This document shows positions 1 to 5,872 of a stretch of DNA of 5,899 nucleotides, in pieces. Position 1 is the stretch's first letter. Each line of letters starts with the position of its first letter. Below the pieces are notes generated by a model. That model was not told the origin of the DNA and did not search any database. It saw only the letters and a program-made list of their open reading frames with translations. The stretch is taken from contig CADBTM010000257.1 of the NCBI GenBank assembly GCA_902797555.1, positions 1 through 5,899 on the forward strand. Direction: 5' to 3'. The position numbers and the translations under genes were made by a program. This stretch comes from Oscillospiraceae bacterium (GTDB lineage: Bacteria; Bacillota; Clostridia; Oscillospirales; Butyricicoccaceae).

Positions 1-536
1 AACACCAATCTTCTTAAAAATTGACTTGGTAACTTTTCAACTCTATAAATTTTATTTCCATTCTTTTCACTTCCTATATAAATATAAGAAAATTCATTGT
101 TAAAATGTTTCTCTGGTGATAATATATCACATTCCTCAGCCTGTCCAAGTTCTCTATTTAAAGATTCCGTCAAATCAAATTTGTATGGAATACAGTGTAA
201 ATGTGCATGATCTATACTTGCTCCTGCATATCCTGACTGTGCAGAGCCATGTTCAAAAAACAGAACATCAGAATTATATATTTCTTTATAAACTTCTTTT
301 ATTTTTTCTTTTAATTTGCTAACCTGAATTTTCATTTCTTTCGGAATCTCAAAAAAGTTTAAATAATGTTTGTTCGTTATAATTAAAATATGCCCTAAAC
401 ATAGTGGAGAAATATCAACTCTCACATATATATCATCATTTTCAAATAATATTGCTTCTTCAGCTGGTAAATTTGCTAATTTATTGTTAATATATCTTGT
501 CTCAGTACAAAAAGGGCATTCATTAGAATAATTCAT
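1..536 (-). CDS. HIT (histidine triad) family protein, C-terminus cut by window edge
   Basis: HIT proteins are nucleotide hydrolases or transferases that form a nucleotidyl-histidine intermediate. From the ATG at 536, 178 residues are visible with no stop before the window edge, so the C-terminus is missing. Residues 7-10 are CPFC, a Cys pair typical of zinc-binding HIT proteins. Residues 48-57 (GHILIITNKH) are the usual strand before the helix, and 110-117 are HAHLHCIP, the HxHxH triad, with H112 as the expected nucleophile. FEHG at 94-97 and SQFLRR near the visible end recall a larger HIT subgroup of about 200 residues; that is from memory. In-frame ATGs also lie at 545 and 554. I prefer 536 because AAAGGA (551-546) sits 9 bases before it. 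It is the fifth gene of the operon, 19 bases after the kinase stop. Substrate is unknown; the family is certain, the specific role is not. Confidence 0.9.
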   Translation of the reverse strand, partial: MNYSNECPFCTETRYINNKLANLPAEEAILFENDDIYVRVDISPLCLGHILIITNKHYLNFFEIPKEMKIQVSKLKEKIKEVYKEIYNSDVLFFEHGSAQSGYAGASIDHAHLHCIPYKFDLTESLNRELGQAEECDILSPEKHFNNEFSYIYIGSEKNGNKIYRVEKLPSQFLRRLV

Positions 537-555
537 ATTTTTCATTCCTTTCATT

Positions 556-1572
556 TTATTTACATTTTTTTAACTTTAGTAACTCTCTTGATAGTTCATC
601 GCTATTTTTTTCTATACATAAACATTGATTATAAAGTTCATTTCCAAAATCTAAATATTCTACTAAGTTATTGTAAACATATTGCTCATAACCATATATT
701 GTTCTCGATAATTCAATTAGATACAATAATGGCATATATTTTAAGTCATAATCATTTAATTCTTGATATTTTTCAAATTCCTTTATATACTCTAAGAAAA
801 ACTCGAAATTAACATTTTGTTTTTTTATTTCCTTAGCCATAAAAAAATAATTTCTAATTAACTCTCTTGCAACGGGAATTTTCCTCGCTGATACCCAATC
901 AACTATTGCTTTTATGTTTTCTTTGTCATTATAAATAAATTGAGCCACCGTATAATCACCATGACTTTTTTTATATGTTAACTTATTCTGCCAGGTATAA
1001 TCCAAATCTTTCAATTTTAATAATATTTCCCTTTTATGCAATAATGCATCATTAACATCTTTATTCTTATTTATTTTTATTAATTGTTCAATATTTTTTA
1101 TATCTTGCTCGCACAATTCTTTTGACATATAATGTCTCTTAAAATCAGGCAGTTCATATTTAAAGTTTTCCAAGGACTTTATTATTTTTCCATATACACA
1201 TGCAGATTCTATAATTTGTTCTTGATTTGACGTATTAGAATCCACAACTTGTCCCTCTATAAATTTTTGTACTATTAAAAGCCTTTTGTTAAATTCAAAG
1301 TATAATTCTCCATTTTTATTTAAAATATATTTTGGTGTAGCTACTCCATCTCTTCTTAAATGTTCAACAACCGTATATTCAATTTTAATCTTATCAATGT
1401 CAATTTTACTTTGGAATTCTTTTAATATATAATGACTACCTTTTGAAAAAATCTCAAACACATTGGCGCTTCCTCTATTTATTTTTTTTATTGCTTCAAC
1501 TGATATACCATATTGTTCAATCATAATTTTTTTAATACTTTCCTTATTTAAGATACTTCCTTCAACAGCCAC
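556..1572 (-). CDS. APH/CotS-like phosphotransferase (small-molecule kinase)
   Basis: A 338-residue cytoplasmic protein with the protein-kinase-like fold of the aminoglycoside phosphotransferase / CotS / homoserine kinase superfamily. Visible landmarks: YILKEF at 48-53 with probable ATP-binding K51; a hinge-like LIVQKFIEG at 99-107; the catalytic loop HGD at 204-206 (D206 the expected base) followed by Q211 where the classical family often has a metal-binding Asn; and VDW at 224-226, with D225 as the metal-binding Asp of the DFG position. The C-terminal 100 residues are helical and would form the substrate lid. The start is GTG at 1572, supported by AAAGGA (1586-1581) 8 bases upstream; the stop of the radical SAM gene is 14 bases away. 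It probably phosphorylates an alcohol on a small molecule made by the operon. The fold alone does not indicate antibiotic resistance, and the acceptor is unknown. Confidence 0.85.
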   Translation of the reverse strand: MAVEGSILNKESIKKIMIEQYGISVEAIKKINRGSANVFEIFSKGSHYILKEFQSKIDIDKIKIEYTVVEHLRRDGVATPKYILNKNGELYFEFNKRLLIVQKFIEGQVVDSNTSNQEQIIESACVYGKIIKSLENFKYELPDFKRHYMSKELCEQDIKNIEQLIKINKNKDVNDALLHKREILLKLKDLDYTWQNKLTYKKSHGDYTVAQFIYNDKENIKAIVDWVSARKIPVARELIRNYFFMAKEIKKQNVNFEFFLEYIKEFEKYQELNDYDLKYMPLLYLIELSRTIYGYEQYVYNNLVEYLDFGNELYNQCLCIEKNSDELSRELLKLKKCK

Positions 1573-1586
1573 AGTGTATTTCCTTT

Positions 1587-2471
1587 CTATTTTATAATAA
1601 CTTCCGAGTTTCTTATTTTGTTAATATTAATTTCTTGTTTCATAACTTTAGTAATATTCTCACGTATGTTTCCATCAAATAAATCAACATCTGTTGATGA
1701 AGTTAAGATGCATGGTCTAGCTATACCACTGCTTGTTATTCTAAATGGTACCTTTTTACAGATATTACATAAGCCTAATCTACAAAGAGAATGATAAAAT
1801 TTTACTAATACTTTTCCATCCTTAGCGCCATTTAATTCTTCCATAACACTATCTATATGCCAGTCAAGTTCTATATCAGCAGCAATTTTCTTTTGAAGAT
1901 TCATATATCTTTTGCTATATTCTTCATCAGTTTCTTCTCTAACAATTTCTAAAACTCTTACTCCAATATCATTATCAACTGCCCACCTTACTATATTTTC
2001 GGTATTTTCATCATCATCATTGTATACCGTGGCTATACGAACTTCACAGCCTGTTTTTTTGATTTCAAGAATATTGTTTTTTATTGTAGCAGAACTTTTA
2101 CCCACTGGAGAATTTTTTGATATTTCTTTATCGAAATAATCCATGCCAATTACAACTTTTTTTAACCATCCTTTTTTTATCATTCTAAGCAATTTTTCAA
2201 TTTTAATTCCATTTGTATTCATCTCTACACTAATTCCATATTCTTCTGTTAGCATTTGGCATATTTCTTCCACATATGGAGATACAAGTGGTTCTCCTCC
2301 AGTAATTCTTATCTTTTTAAGTCCAAAATCTTTGCTTGCCTCTACAATTTCTCTAATTTGTTCTTTTGTAAGCATTGCCATTTTTGTATTACCCTCATTA
2401 TGACAATACACACATTTCATATTACAGGCTGCTGTAATAGAAATTCTTAGCTCATTTTTTGCTAATTTCAT
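1587..2471 (-). CDS. MoaA-like radical SAM enzyme with second C-terminal Fe-S cluster motif
   Basis: A 294-residue radical SAM protein. CxxxCxxC at 16-23 (C16, C20, C23, with Y22 before the last Cys) binds the SAM-cleaving 4Fe-4S cluster, and ITGGEPL at 56-62 is the SAM-binding motif in the form typical of MoaA. A second cysteine set, C235, C238 and C254 with RITSSGIARPC between, matches the layout of MoaA's C-terminal substrate-binding cluster, where the Arg-rich stretch contacts GTP. Two differences argue against true GTP 3',8-cyclase: CxxC is followed by 15 rather than 13 residues before the last Cys, and the C-terminus lacks the Gly-Gly tail that MoaA needs. No other molybdopterin genes are nearby. 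The ATG at 2471 is chosen over the in-frame GTG at 2480 because the GTG lies inside the Shine-Dalgarno sequence. I infer a specialised radical enzyme acting on a nucleotide or other small molecule in the operon's pathway. Confidence 0.88.
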   Translation of the reverse strand: MKLAKNELRISITAACNMKCVYCHNEGNTKMAMLTKEQIREIVEASKDFGLKKIRITGGEPLVSPYVEEICQMLTEEYGISVEMNTNGIKIEKLLRMIKKGWLKKVVIGMDYFDKEISKNSPVGKSSATIKNNILEIKKTGCEVRIATVYNDDDENTENIVRWAVDNDIGVRVLEIVREETDEEYSKRYMNLQKKIAADIELDWHIDSVMEELNGAKDGKVLVKFYHSLCRLGLCNICKKVPFRITSSGIARPCILTSSTDVDLFDGNIRENITKVMKQEININKIRNSEVIIK

Positions 2472-2475
2472 AAAA

Positions 2476-2485
2476 ATCACCTCCT
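2476..2485 (-). promoter_or_regulatory. Full-length Shine-Dalgarno of the radical SAM gene, overlapping a stop codon
   Basis: The minus strand reads AGGAGGTGAT here, a ten-base match to the 16S rRNA 3' end. The AGGAGG core is 8 bases before the ATG at 2471. It decides the start of the radical SAM gene and overlaps the TAG (2486-2484) of the upstream DUF1919 gene, so ribosomes ending on that gene are placed to re-initiate. Confidence 0.85.
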
Positions 2486-3152
2486 ATCTTTCTTCTACTA
2501 CTCCGTAGTTTATCCACTTAGGAAAATCGAACAATTCTTCAAAGTTCCTTATGTATCCATTTTTAGAATAATTTGGTATTGCTGGTTTCACGAAACCTCT
2601 TTTGTCTTTTTTCCATTTATCTCCCTTAAGATATACGCAATTTGGCAAATCATATTTTTCATAAGTAAATATTACATTTGGATATCCACATTTTCCTATT
2701 CTTTCTATTAATTCTGCACTTTCATGTAGATTCCAACTCGTAGCAATAACATAAATATTATTATAATCTATTCTTGCTCTTCTCCTGTTCCATGAATCAA
2801 TAGCCTCTTTACAGCTATTATAATGTCTGCAATATACTGTTATATCACCAACTTTAATCAAAGGATAATTTACTTGTTCATCGGTTGGTTCGATATATTT
2901 TTCTAATAATGGCTCAGGTTCAATAGAAAAATAATATCGGGGATTTTCCGCTAGTTTCACAAAATCTTCATCATTTATATAAAGATTTATTGTTGGTGTT
3001 TTAAAAGGCATATCTAGCATATGGTATATCACTCCACCAACACAATTTTGTGAAATGAGTGTAAAACTTCTTTTGTGGATTCTTTTCCTTAAAATCAAAT
3101 GATGTATATTTCGTTTCATTTTAATTATTATATTTGCATCTTCCGATTTCAT
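2484..3152 (-). CDS. DUF1919 family protein
   Basis: A 222-residue protein that I recognise by pattern as DUF1919, a family often seen in capsule or exopolysaccharide gene clusters of Firmicutes; its biochemical function is not established. Landmarks: after a basic N-terminal stretch (residues 11-28), FTLISQNCVGG at 30-40, where the family usually has a Trp after the Cys and this copy has V38; TPTINLYI at 52-59; YPLIKVGD at 96-103; CRHYNS at 108-113; and a WNRRRARIDYNN block at 121-132, strongly family-like. C37 followed by GG and the conserved H110-Y111 could be catalytic, but this is inference. There is no signal peptide or convincing membrane helix, so it is probably cytoplasmic. The ATG at 3152 has AGGAGG (3164-3159) 6 bases upstream. 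It starts 20 bases after argS and its TAG overlaps the next gene's ribosome site. Confidence 0.8.
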   Translation of the reverse strand: MKSEDANIIIKMKRNIHHLILRKRIHKRSFTLISQNCVGGVIYHMLDMPFKTPTINLYINDEDFVKLAENPRYYFSIEPEPLLEKYIEPTDEQVNYPLIKVGDITVYCRHYNSCKEAIDSWNRRRARIDYNNIYVIATSWNLHESAELIERIGKCGYPNVIFTYEKYDLPNCVYLKGDKWKKDKRGFVKPAIPNYSKNGYIRNFEELFDFPKWINYGVVEER

Positions 3153-3172
3153 ACTTTTCCTCCTAGTTCTGT

Positions 3173-4963
3173 TTACATCTTATCTGGTGCTGAAAATCCT
3201 AACAAATCTATACCAATTTCTAATACATGTTTAACTAATGTAATTAATTCAATATGAGCTTCTGCAGTTGCTTTTTCTTCTTTTAATATTTTGGTATTAT
3301 TATAGAATGAATTAAATTCAGTTGCTAATTTATACAAGTAACTGCATATTTTATATGGAGCATTTTCAATATATGCTTGTTCTATCGTTTGGTTGAATTG
3401 TGAAATAAGCAACATAATATTTCTTTCTACATCTGAGCCTGGTATATTTATTTTACTTTTTACAAAATTAGGATTGTTCTCTTTATATTTTTTAATAATT
3501 GATTTTACTCTAACTATTGTATAAAGAATATATGGACCAGTATCTCCTTCTATCGAAGTGAACTTGTCTATATCAAAAATATAATCTTTTGATATTTGAT
3601 TTGATAAATCAGCATATTTCAATGCAGCTAAACCAACAATTTTTGAAATCTCATTTTTTTCTTTCTCAGTCATTTCTTTATTATCTGCTAATTTATTGTA
3701 TATTTTTTTATTAACTTCTTCTATTAATTTTTCAAGACGCATTACTCCTCCATCCCTTGTTTTAAAAGGTTTTCCGTCTTTTCCATTTATAGTTCCAAAT
3801 CCTAAAAATGTTAATACTGTATCGGAATTTACCAAGTCCGCTTTTTTAGCACACCTGAAAACTTGAACAAAATGCATCTCTTGTCTTTTATCTACTACAT
3901 AAATAACTTCATCTGGATTAAATTCTTTCTTTCTTTGTAATAGTGTTGCCAAATCAGTAGTTTGATAACACGATACTCCTCCGCGTTTCAAAATCATACA
4001 CGGATTAATTGTATTATTATCTGTTGGTTCTTGTACGTCAACAACCATTGCTCCATCACTTTCATATATTATTTTCCTATCTTCCATCATCTTTATCATT
4101 TCAGGAACATATTTTTGAGAATCACTTTCTCCTAGCCATAAATCGAAGTTAACATTTAATTTTTCATAATTCTTTTTTAAATCTTCTAGCGATACTGCTA
4201 CTATTTGTTTCCACAAATCATAATATCCTCTTTTTTGCTGTTGAAGTAAACCAGTATTTTTTCTTGCATTTTCTTTAAATTCTTCTGCAAATGCAATTTC
4301 TTCAGCTGTTGCATTGTCTTCTACTTTAGTTTTTTTACTTGCAGCTGGATATATTTCTTCTAATTCATCTATTGTAAAAGGAGGGTCTTTTGGGTAGTCC
4401 CCTTCATAATTTTCATCAAAGTACAATAAATCTGGTTTTCTAACTTTTAACTCTTCGATTATTAAACCCATTTGCAATCCCCAGTCTCCCAAATGCACAT
4501 CACCTATTACTTCATCTCCAACAAATTTGTGAATTCTTTTTATAGACTCACCAATAACTGCTGGTCTTAAATGTCCAACATGTAATGGTTTTGCAATATT
4601 AGGTCCACCATAATCTAAAACAATTTTTTTTCCTTTAACGTCTTCAAATCCCAACTTATTACTTTCAATCATTTTTTGACAATATTCACTTAAAAACTTT
4701 TCTGACAAAGTTATGTTTATAAACCCTGGCTTAACCATTTCAGCCTTTTTTATCATTTGATTTTCAATATTTTTTACAACTTCATCTGCAATCATAAATG
4801 GTGCTTTCTTATATTCTTTAGCTGCTGTTAAAGCTCCATTGCATTGGTAGTCACATAAATCTGGTCTGTCTGATAAACTCACTTTACCATATTTACTATC
4901 AAATCCTGCCCTTTCAAATGCTTCCATAACAATACTTTCAAGTATGTTGTTAATTATTTTCAT
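3173..4963 (-). CDS. argS: Arginyl-tRNA synthetase (ArgRS)
   Basis: A class I aminoacyl-tRNA synthetase that charges tRNA-Arg with arginine in the cytoplasm. At 596 residues it is full length, slightly longer than the roughly 560-580 usual for bacteria. Order of parts: an N-terminal tRNA-recognition domain (about 1-105); PNIAKPLHVGH at 121-131 carrying the HIGH signature as HVGH; HLGDWGLQMG at 157-166; a catalytic insertion with an acidic, lysine-rich stretch (about 185-235); and NGKDGKPFKTRDGG at 393-406, which replaces KMSKS in ArgRS. The helical anticodon-binding domain includes GDTGPYILY at 473-481 and ends in the family-typical LLGFSAPDKM. The catalytic motifs all look intact. The ATG at 4963 has GAGG (4974-4971) 7 bases upstream. 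It is the first gene of a five-gene operon, and the nearest upstream gene is a tRNA-Arg. Whether it is the only ArgRS of the cell cannot be seen here. Confidence 0.96.
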   Translation of the reverse strand: MKIINNILESIVMEAFERAGFDSKYGKVSLSDRPDLCDYQCNGALTAAKEYKKAPFMIADEVVKNIENQMIKKAEMVKPGFINITLSEKFLSEYCQKMIESNKLGFEDVKGKKIVLDYGGPNIAKPLHVGHLRPAVIGESIKRIHKFVGDEVIGDVHLGDWGLQMGLIIEELKVRKPDLLYFDENYEGDYPKDPPFTIDELEEIYPAASKKTKVEDNATAEEIAFAEEFKENARKNTGLLQQQKRGYYDLWKQIVAVSLEDLKKNYEKLNVNFDLWLGESDSQKYVPEMIKMMEDRKIIYESDGAMVVDVQEPTDNNTINPCMILKRGGVSCYQTTDLATLLQRKKEFNPDEVIYVVDKRQEMHFVQVFRCAKKADLVNSDTVLTFLGFGTINGKDGKPFKTRDGGVMRLEKLIEEVNKKIYNKLADNKEMTEKEKNEISKIVGLAALKYADLSNQISKDYIFDIDKFTSIEGDTGPYILYTIVRVKSIIKKYKENNPNFVKSKINIPGSDVERNIMLLISQFNQTIEQAYIENAPYKICSYLYKLATEFNSFYNNTKILKEEKATAEAHIELITLVKHVLEIGIDLLGFSAPDKM

Positions 4964-5004
4964 TTTGTATCCTCAACCTTTCTATTTATTTAATTAATTT
5001 CTAT

Positions 5005-5034
5005 ATTATCTAATATAACTTATGTAATAGTCAA
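5005..5034 (-). promoter_or_regulatory. Probable main promoter of the argS operon
   Basis: On the minus strand TTGACT (5034-5029) is followed after 18 bases by GATAAT (5010-5005); each box differs from the sigma-A consensus at one position. Transcription would start near 4998, giving a leader of only about 35 bases before the argS ATG. That is too short for a T-box riboswitch from this promoter. Confidence 0.7.
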
Positions 5035-5058
5035 AATATAGAACCAATCTCATTAACT

Positions 5059-5087
5059 ATTATAATATATAAGATGTATAAGGAAAC
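5059..5087 (-). promoter_or_regulatory. Possible second, weak argS promoter next to the inverted repeat
   Basis: The minus strand has a perfect TATAAT at 5064-5059, but the region 16-18 bases upstream (around TTTCCT, 5086-5081) is a poor -35 box and lies inside the inverted repeat at 5077-5117. A promoter of this kind would need an activator or could be repressed at the repeat. In AT-rich DNA a lone TATAAT is also expected by chance, so confidence is low. Confidence 0.25.
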
Positions 5088-5117
5088 TTGTGAAAATATC
5101 ACAATTTTCCTCTTATA
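5077..5117. promoter_or_regulatory. Imperfect inverted repeat, possible operator or RNA hairpin
   Basis: The left arm (5077-5093) and right arm (5099-5117) pair along about 17 bases with one mismatch (5087/5105) and a two-base bulge (5111-5112), around a 5-base centre. The inner core is the symmetric TTGTGA-N5-TCACAA (5088-5104). No T-run follows on either strand, so it is not an intrinsic terminator. It lies about 40 bases upstream of the -35 box of the main argS promoter. An operator for a dimeric regulator is the simplest reading; the protein is unknown. Confidence 0.4.
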
Positions 5118-5261
5118 AATAACATTCATATAAAAAAGTACACTACAAAAAATTAATTTTCTTAATTCTATTTTTTTATTTTTATGTATTTAATTATTGC
5201 ATTCTTATCAATACATAACTTATTTTTCCAAATTATATCATTTTTTCTCTATTATTTCAAT
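5118..5261. other. AT-rich intergenic stretch, nothing recognised
   Basis: This stretch lies between the tRNA terminator and the inverted repeat. It is almost entirely A and T, and I found no open frame with a ribosome site, no strong promoter and no hairpin. A TTGATA (5211-5206, minus strand) has only a weak TACATA partner 17 bases on. Confidence 0.5.
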
Positions 5262-5301
5262 AAAAAAAGAATTATTTCTAGTTTTGAAATAATTCTTTTT
5301 T
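5262..5301 (-). terminator. Intrinsic terminator of the tRNA-Arg gene
   Basis: GAATTATTTC (5269-5278) pairs perfectly over 10 bases with 5286-5295 around a 7-base loop, and A-runs and T-runs on the outside extend the pairing. Read on the minus strand, it starts directly after the tRNA CCA and ends in a run of seven T. The structure is symmetric and could work in both directions. It separates the tRNA transcript from argS. Confidence 0.85.
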
Positions 5302-5377
5302 GGTGAGTCAGAAGGGATTCGAACCCCTGACCCTCGGCTTAGAAGGCCGATGCTCTATCCAACTGAGCTACTGACCC
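5301..5377 (-). tRNA. tRNA-Arg (anticodon UCU)
   Basis: A complete cloverleaf of 77 bases including an encoded CCA. The acceptor stem GGGTCAG pairs with CTGACTC with one G-T pair; the discriminator base is A. The D-arm is GCTC/GAGC, the anticodon stem TCGGC/GCCGA holds the loop CTTCTAA, and the T-arm carries TTCGAAT closed by AGGGG/CCCTT. The anticodon TCT reads AGA and AGG, the main arginine codons in such AT-rich genomes. It has its own promoter 12-20 bases upstream and a terminator directly downstream, so it is a single-gene unit. The cognate ArgRS gene follows about 340 bases further along the same strand. Confidence 0.97.
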
Positions 5378-5396
5378 TTGAGTACCTACAATTAGT

Positions 5397-5424
5397 ATAA
5401 TATCACTTTTACTAAAAAAGTCAA
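5397..5424 (-). promoter_or_regulatory. Promoter of tRNA-Arg
   Basis: The minus strand has TTGACT (5424-5419), a 16-base spacer and TATTAT (5402-5397), each one base off the sigma-A consensus. The predicted start near 5390 leaves a leader of about a dozen bases before the mature tRNA. Confidence 0.75.
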
Positions 5425-5485
5425 TATAATTTATAAATTTTATACATTATTTTTGTTTCTTTAAGTACGCTCATTTTTATTTTCT

Positions 5486-5529
5486 AACACTGCAAAAAGC
5501 ATTGGTATATCAATGCTTTTTGCAGTGTT
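5486..5529. terminator. Perfect 19-bp hairpin, bidirectional terminator
   Basis: The arms 5486-5504 and 5511-5529 are exactly complementary around the 6-base loop GTATAT. Inside, the GCATTG/CAATGC core is flanked by AAAAA and TTTTT, the usual A-tract/U-tract form of a two-way terminator; a further GC-containing segment (CACTGC/GCAGTG) lies outside. It begins 11 bases after the stop of the small gene at 5541, whose transcript it most likely ends. Confidence 0.75.
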
Positions 5530-5540
5530 TTTCATCTGCT

Positions 5541-5744
5541 TCATAAATAAAACAATTCAATTACATCTGCAAAACCATTTCTATAATACTTCTCATTCCA
5601 GTAATATAAGTAATCCATAAAATTTTTATCGAGTTGTTCGAGTTGTTTTTGAACATATTTCTTATTCTGCTCAGGTACATTTTTAAGTATTTTCTCTGTG
5701 ATCTCATCAAAGTAAATACAATACTTTTTATCTTGAGGAGTCAT
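5541..5744 (-). CDS. Small hypothetical protein, probably 5'-incomplete
   Basis: I do not recognise this gene. From the only in-frame ATG (5744) it encodes 67 residues, lysine-, tyrosine- and glutamate-rich and probably all helical, ending in NGFADVIELFYL. It has no signal peptide, membrane segment or cysteine motif. There is no ribosome site in front of the ATG. The same frame stays open upstream to a TAA at 5897-5895, adding 50 codons without any ATG, GTG or TTG. The nearer part of that extension (NNLREVKNDLLKEWIEFREE) looks like real helical protein, so the ATG may be internal to a gene that lost its start by truncation or frameshift. The gene ends in TGA followed 11 bases later by a strong hairpin terminator, which supports a real 3' end. 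The end pattern recalls short helical Firmicutes proteins of unknown function, but I would not assign a family. Confidence 0.45.
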   Translation of the reverse strand: MTPQDKKYCIYFDEITEKILKNVPEQNKKYVQKQLEQLDKNFMDYLYYWNEKYYRNGFADVIELFYL

Positions 5745-5834
5745 TTCGCAAAATGCTGTTTCTTCCCTAAATTCTATCCATTCTTTTAATAAATCATTTT
5801 TTACTTCTCTTAAATTGTTAATGTCAATACAAAA

Positions 5835-5872
5835 ATGAACAATTTTGACAAAACTTTTATGTACAATTTTGA
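5835..5872. repeat. Short direct repeat, two 14-base copies
   Basis: ATGAACAATTTTGA (5835-5848) and ATGTACAATTTTGA (5859-5872) differ at one base and are 24 bases apart, two helical turns plus a little. In the open frame of the small gene they would read KIVH twice, eight codons apart. They could equally be paired binding sites upstream of that gene, or chance in AT-rich DNA. Confidence 0.4.

Noticed and set aside
116..812. Plus-strand open frames at 116-322 and 588-812
   Set aside because: They lie opposite the HIT and kinase genes, lack ribosome sites and encode low-complexity hydrophobic residues expected from the reverse of AT-rich coding DNA.
556..1572. Calling the kinase an aminoglycoside resistance gene
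   Set aside because: Only the general APH fold is visible; the context is an operon of unrelated enzymes, with no resistance or mobile-element signs.
1912..2450. Plus-strand open frames opposite the radical SAM gene
   Set aside because: They are Ser/Phe/Ile-rich antisense shadows without ribosome sites; the minus-strand gene has intact catalytic motifs.
1587..2471. Calling the radical SAM gene moaA
   Set aside because: No C-terminal Gly-Gly, altered cysteine spacing and no molybdopterin genes nearby.
2472..2480. GTG at 2480 as the radical SAM start
   Set aside because: The codon is part of the Shine-Dalgarno sequence itself; the ATG at 2471 has ideal spacing.
5088..5104. CRP or Rex binding site
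   Set aside because: Both usual forms have an 18-base symmetric layout (TGTGA-N6-TCACA, or TTGTGAA-N4-TTCACAA); this core is 17 bases, one short, so I name no regulator.
5165..5212. Promoter from TTGATA at 5211-5206 on the minus strand
   Set aside because: The partner box TACATA matches the consensus at only three positions.
5301..5377. tRNA gene as an integration site of a mobile element
   Set aside because: No integrase and no repeated copy of the tRNA 3' end is visible in the window.
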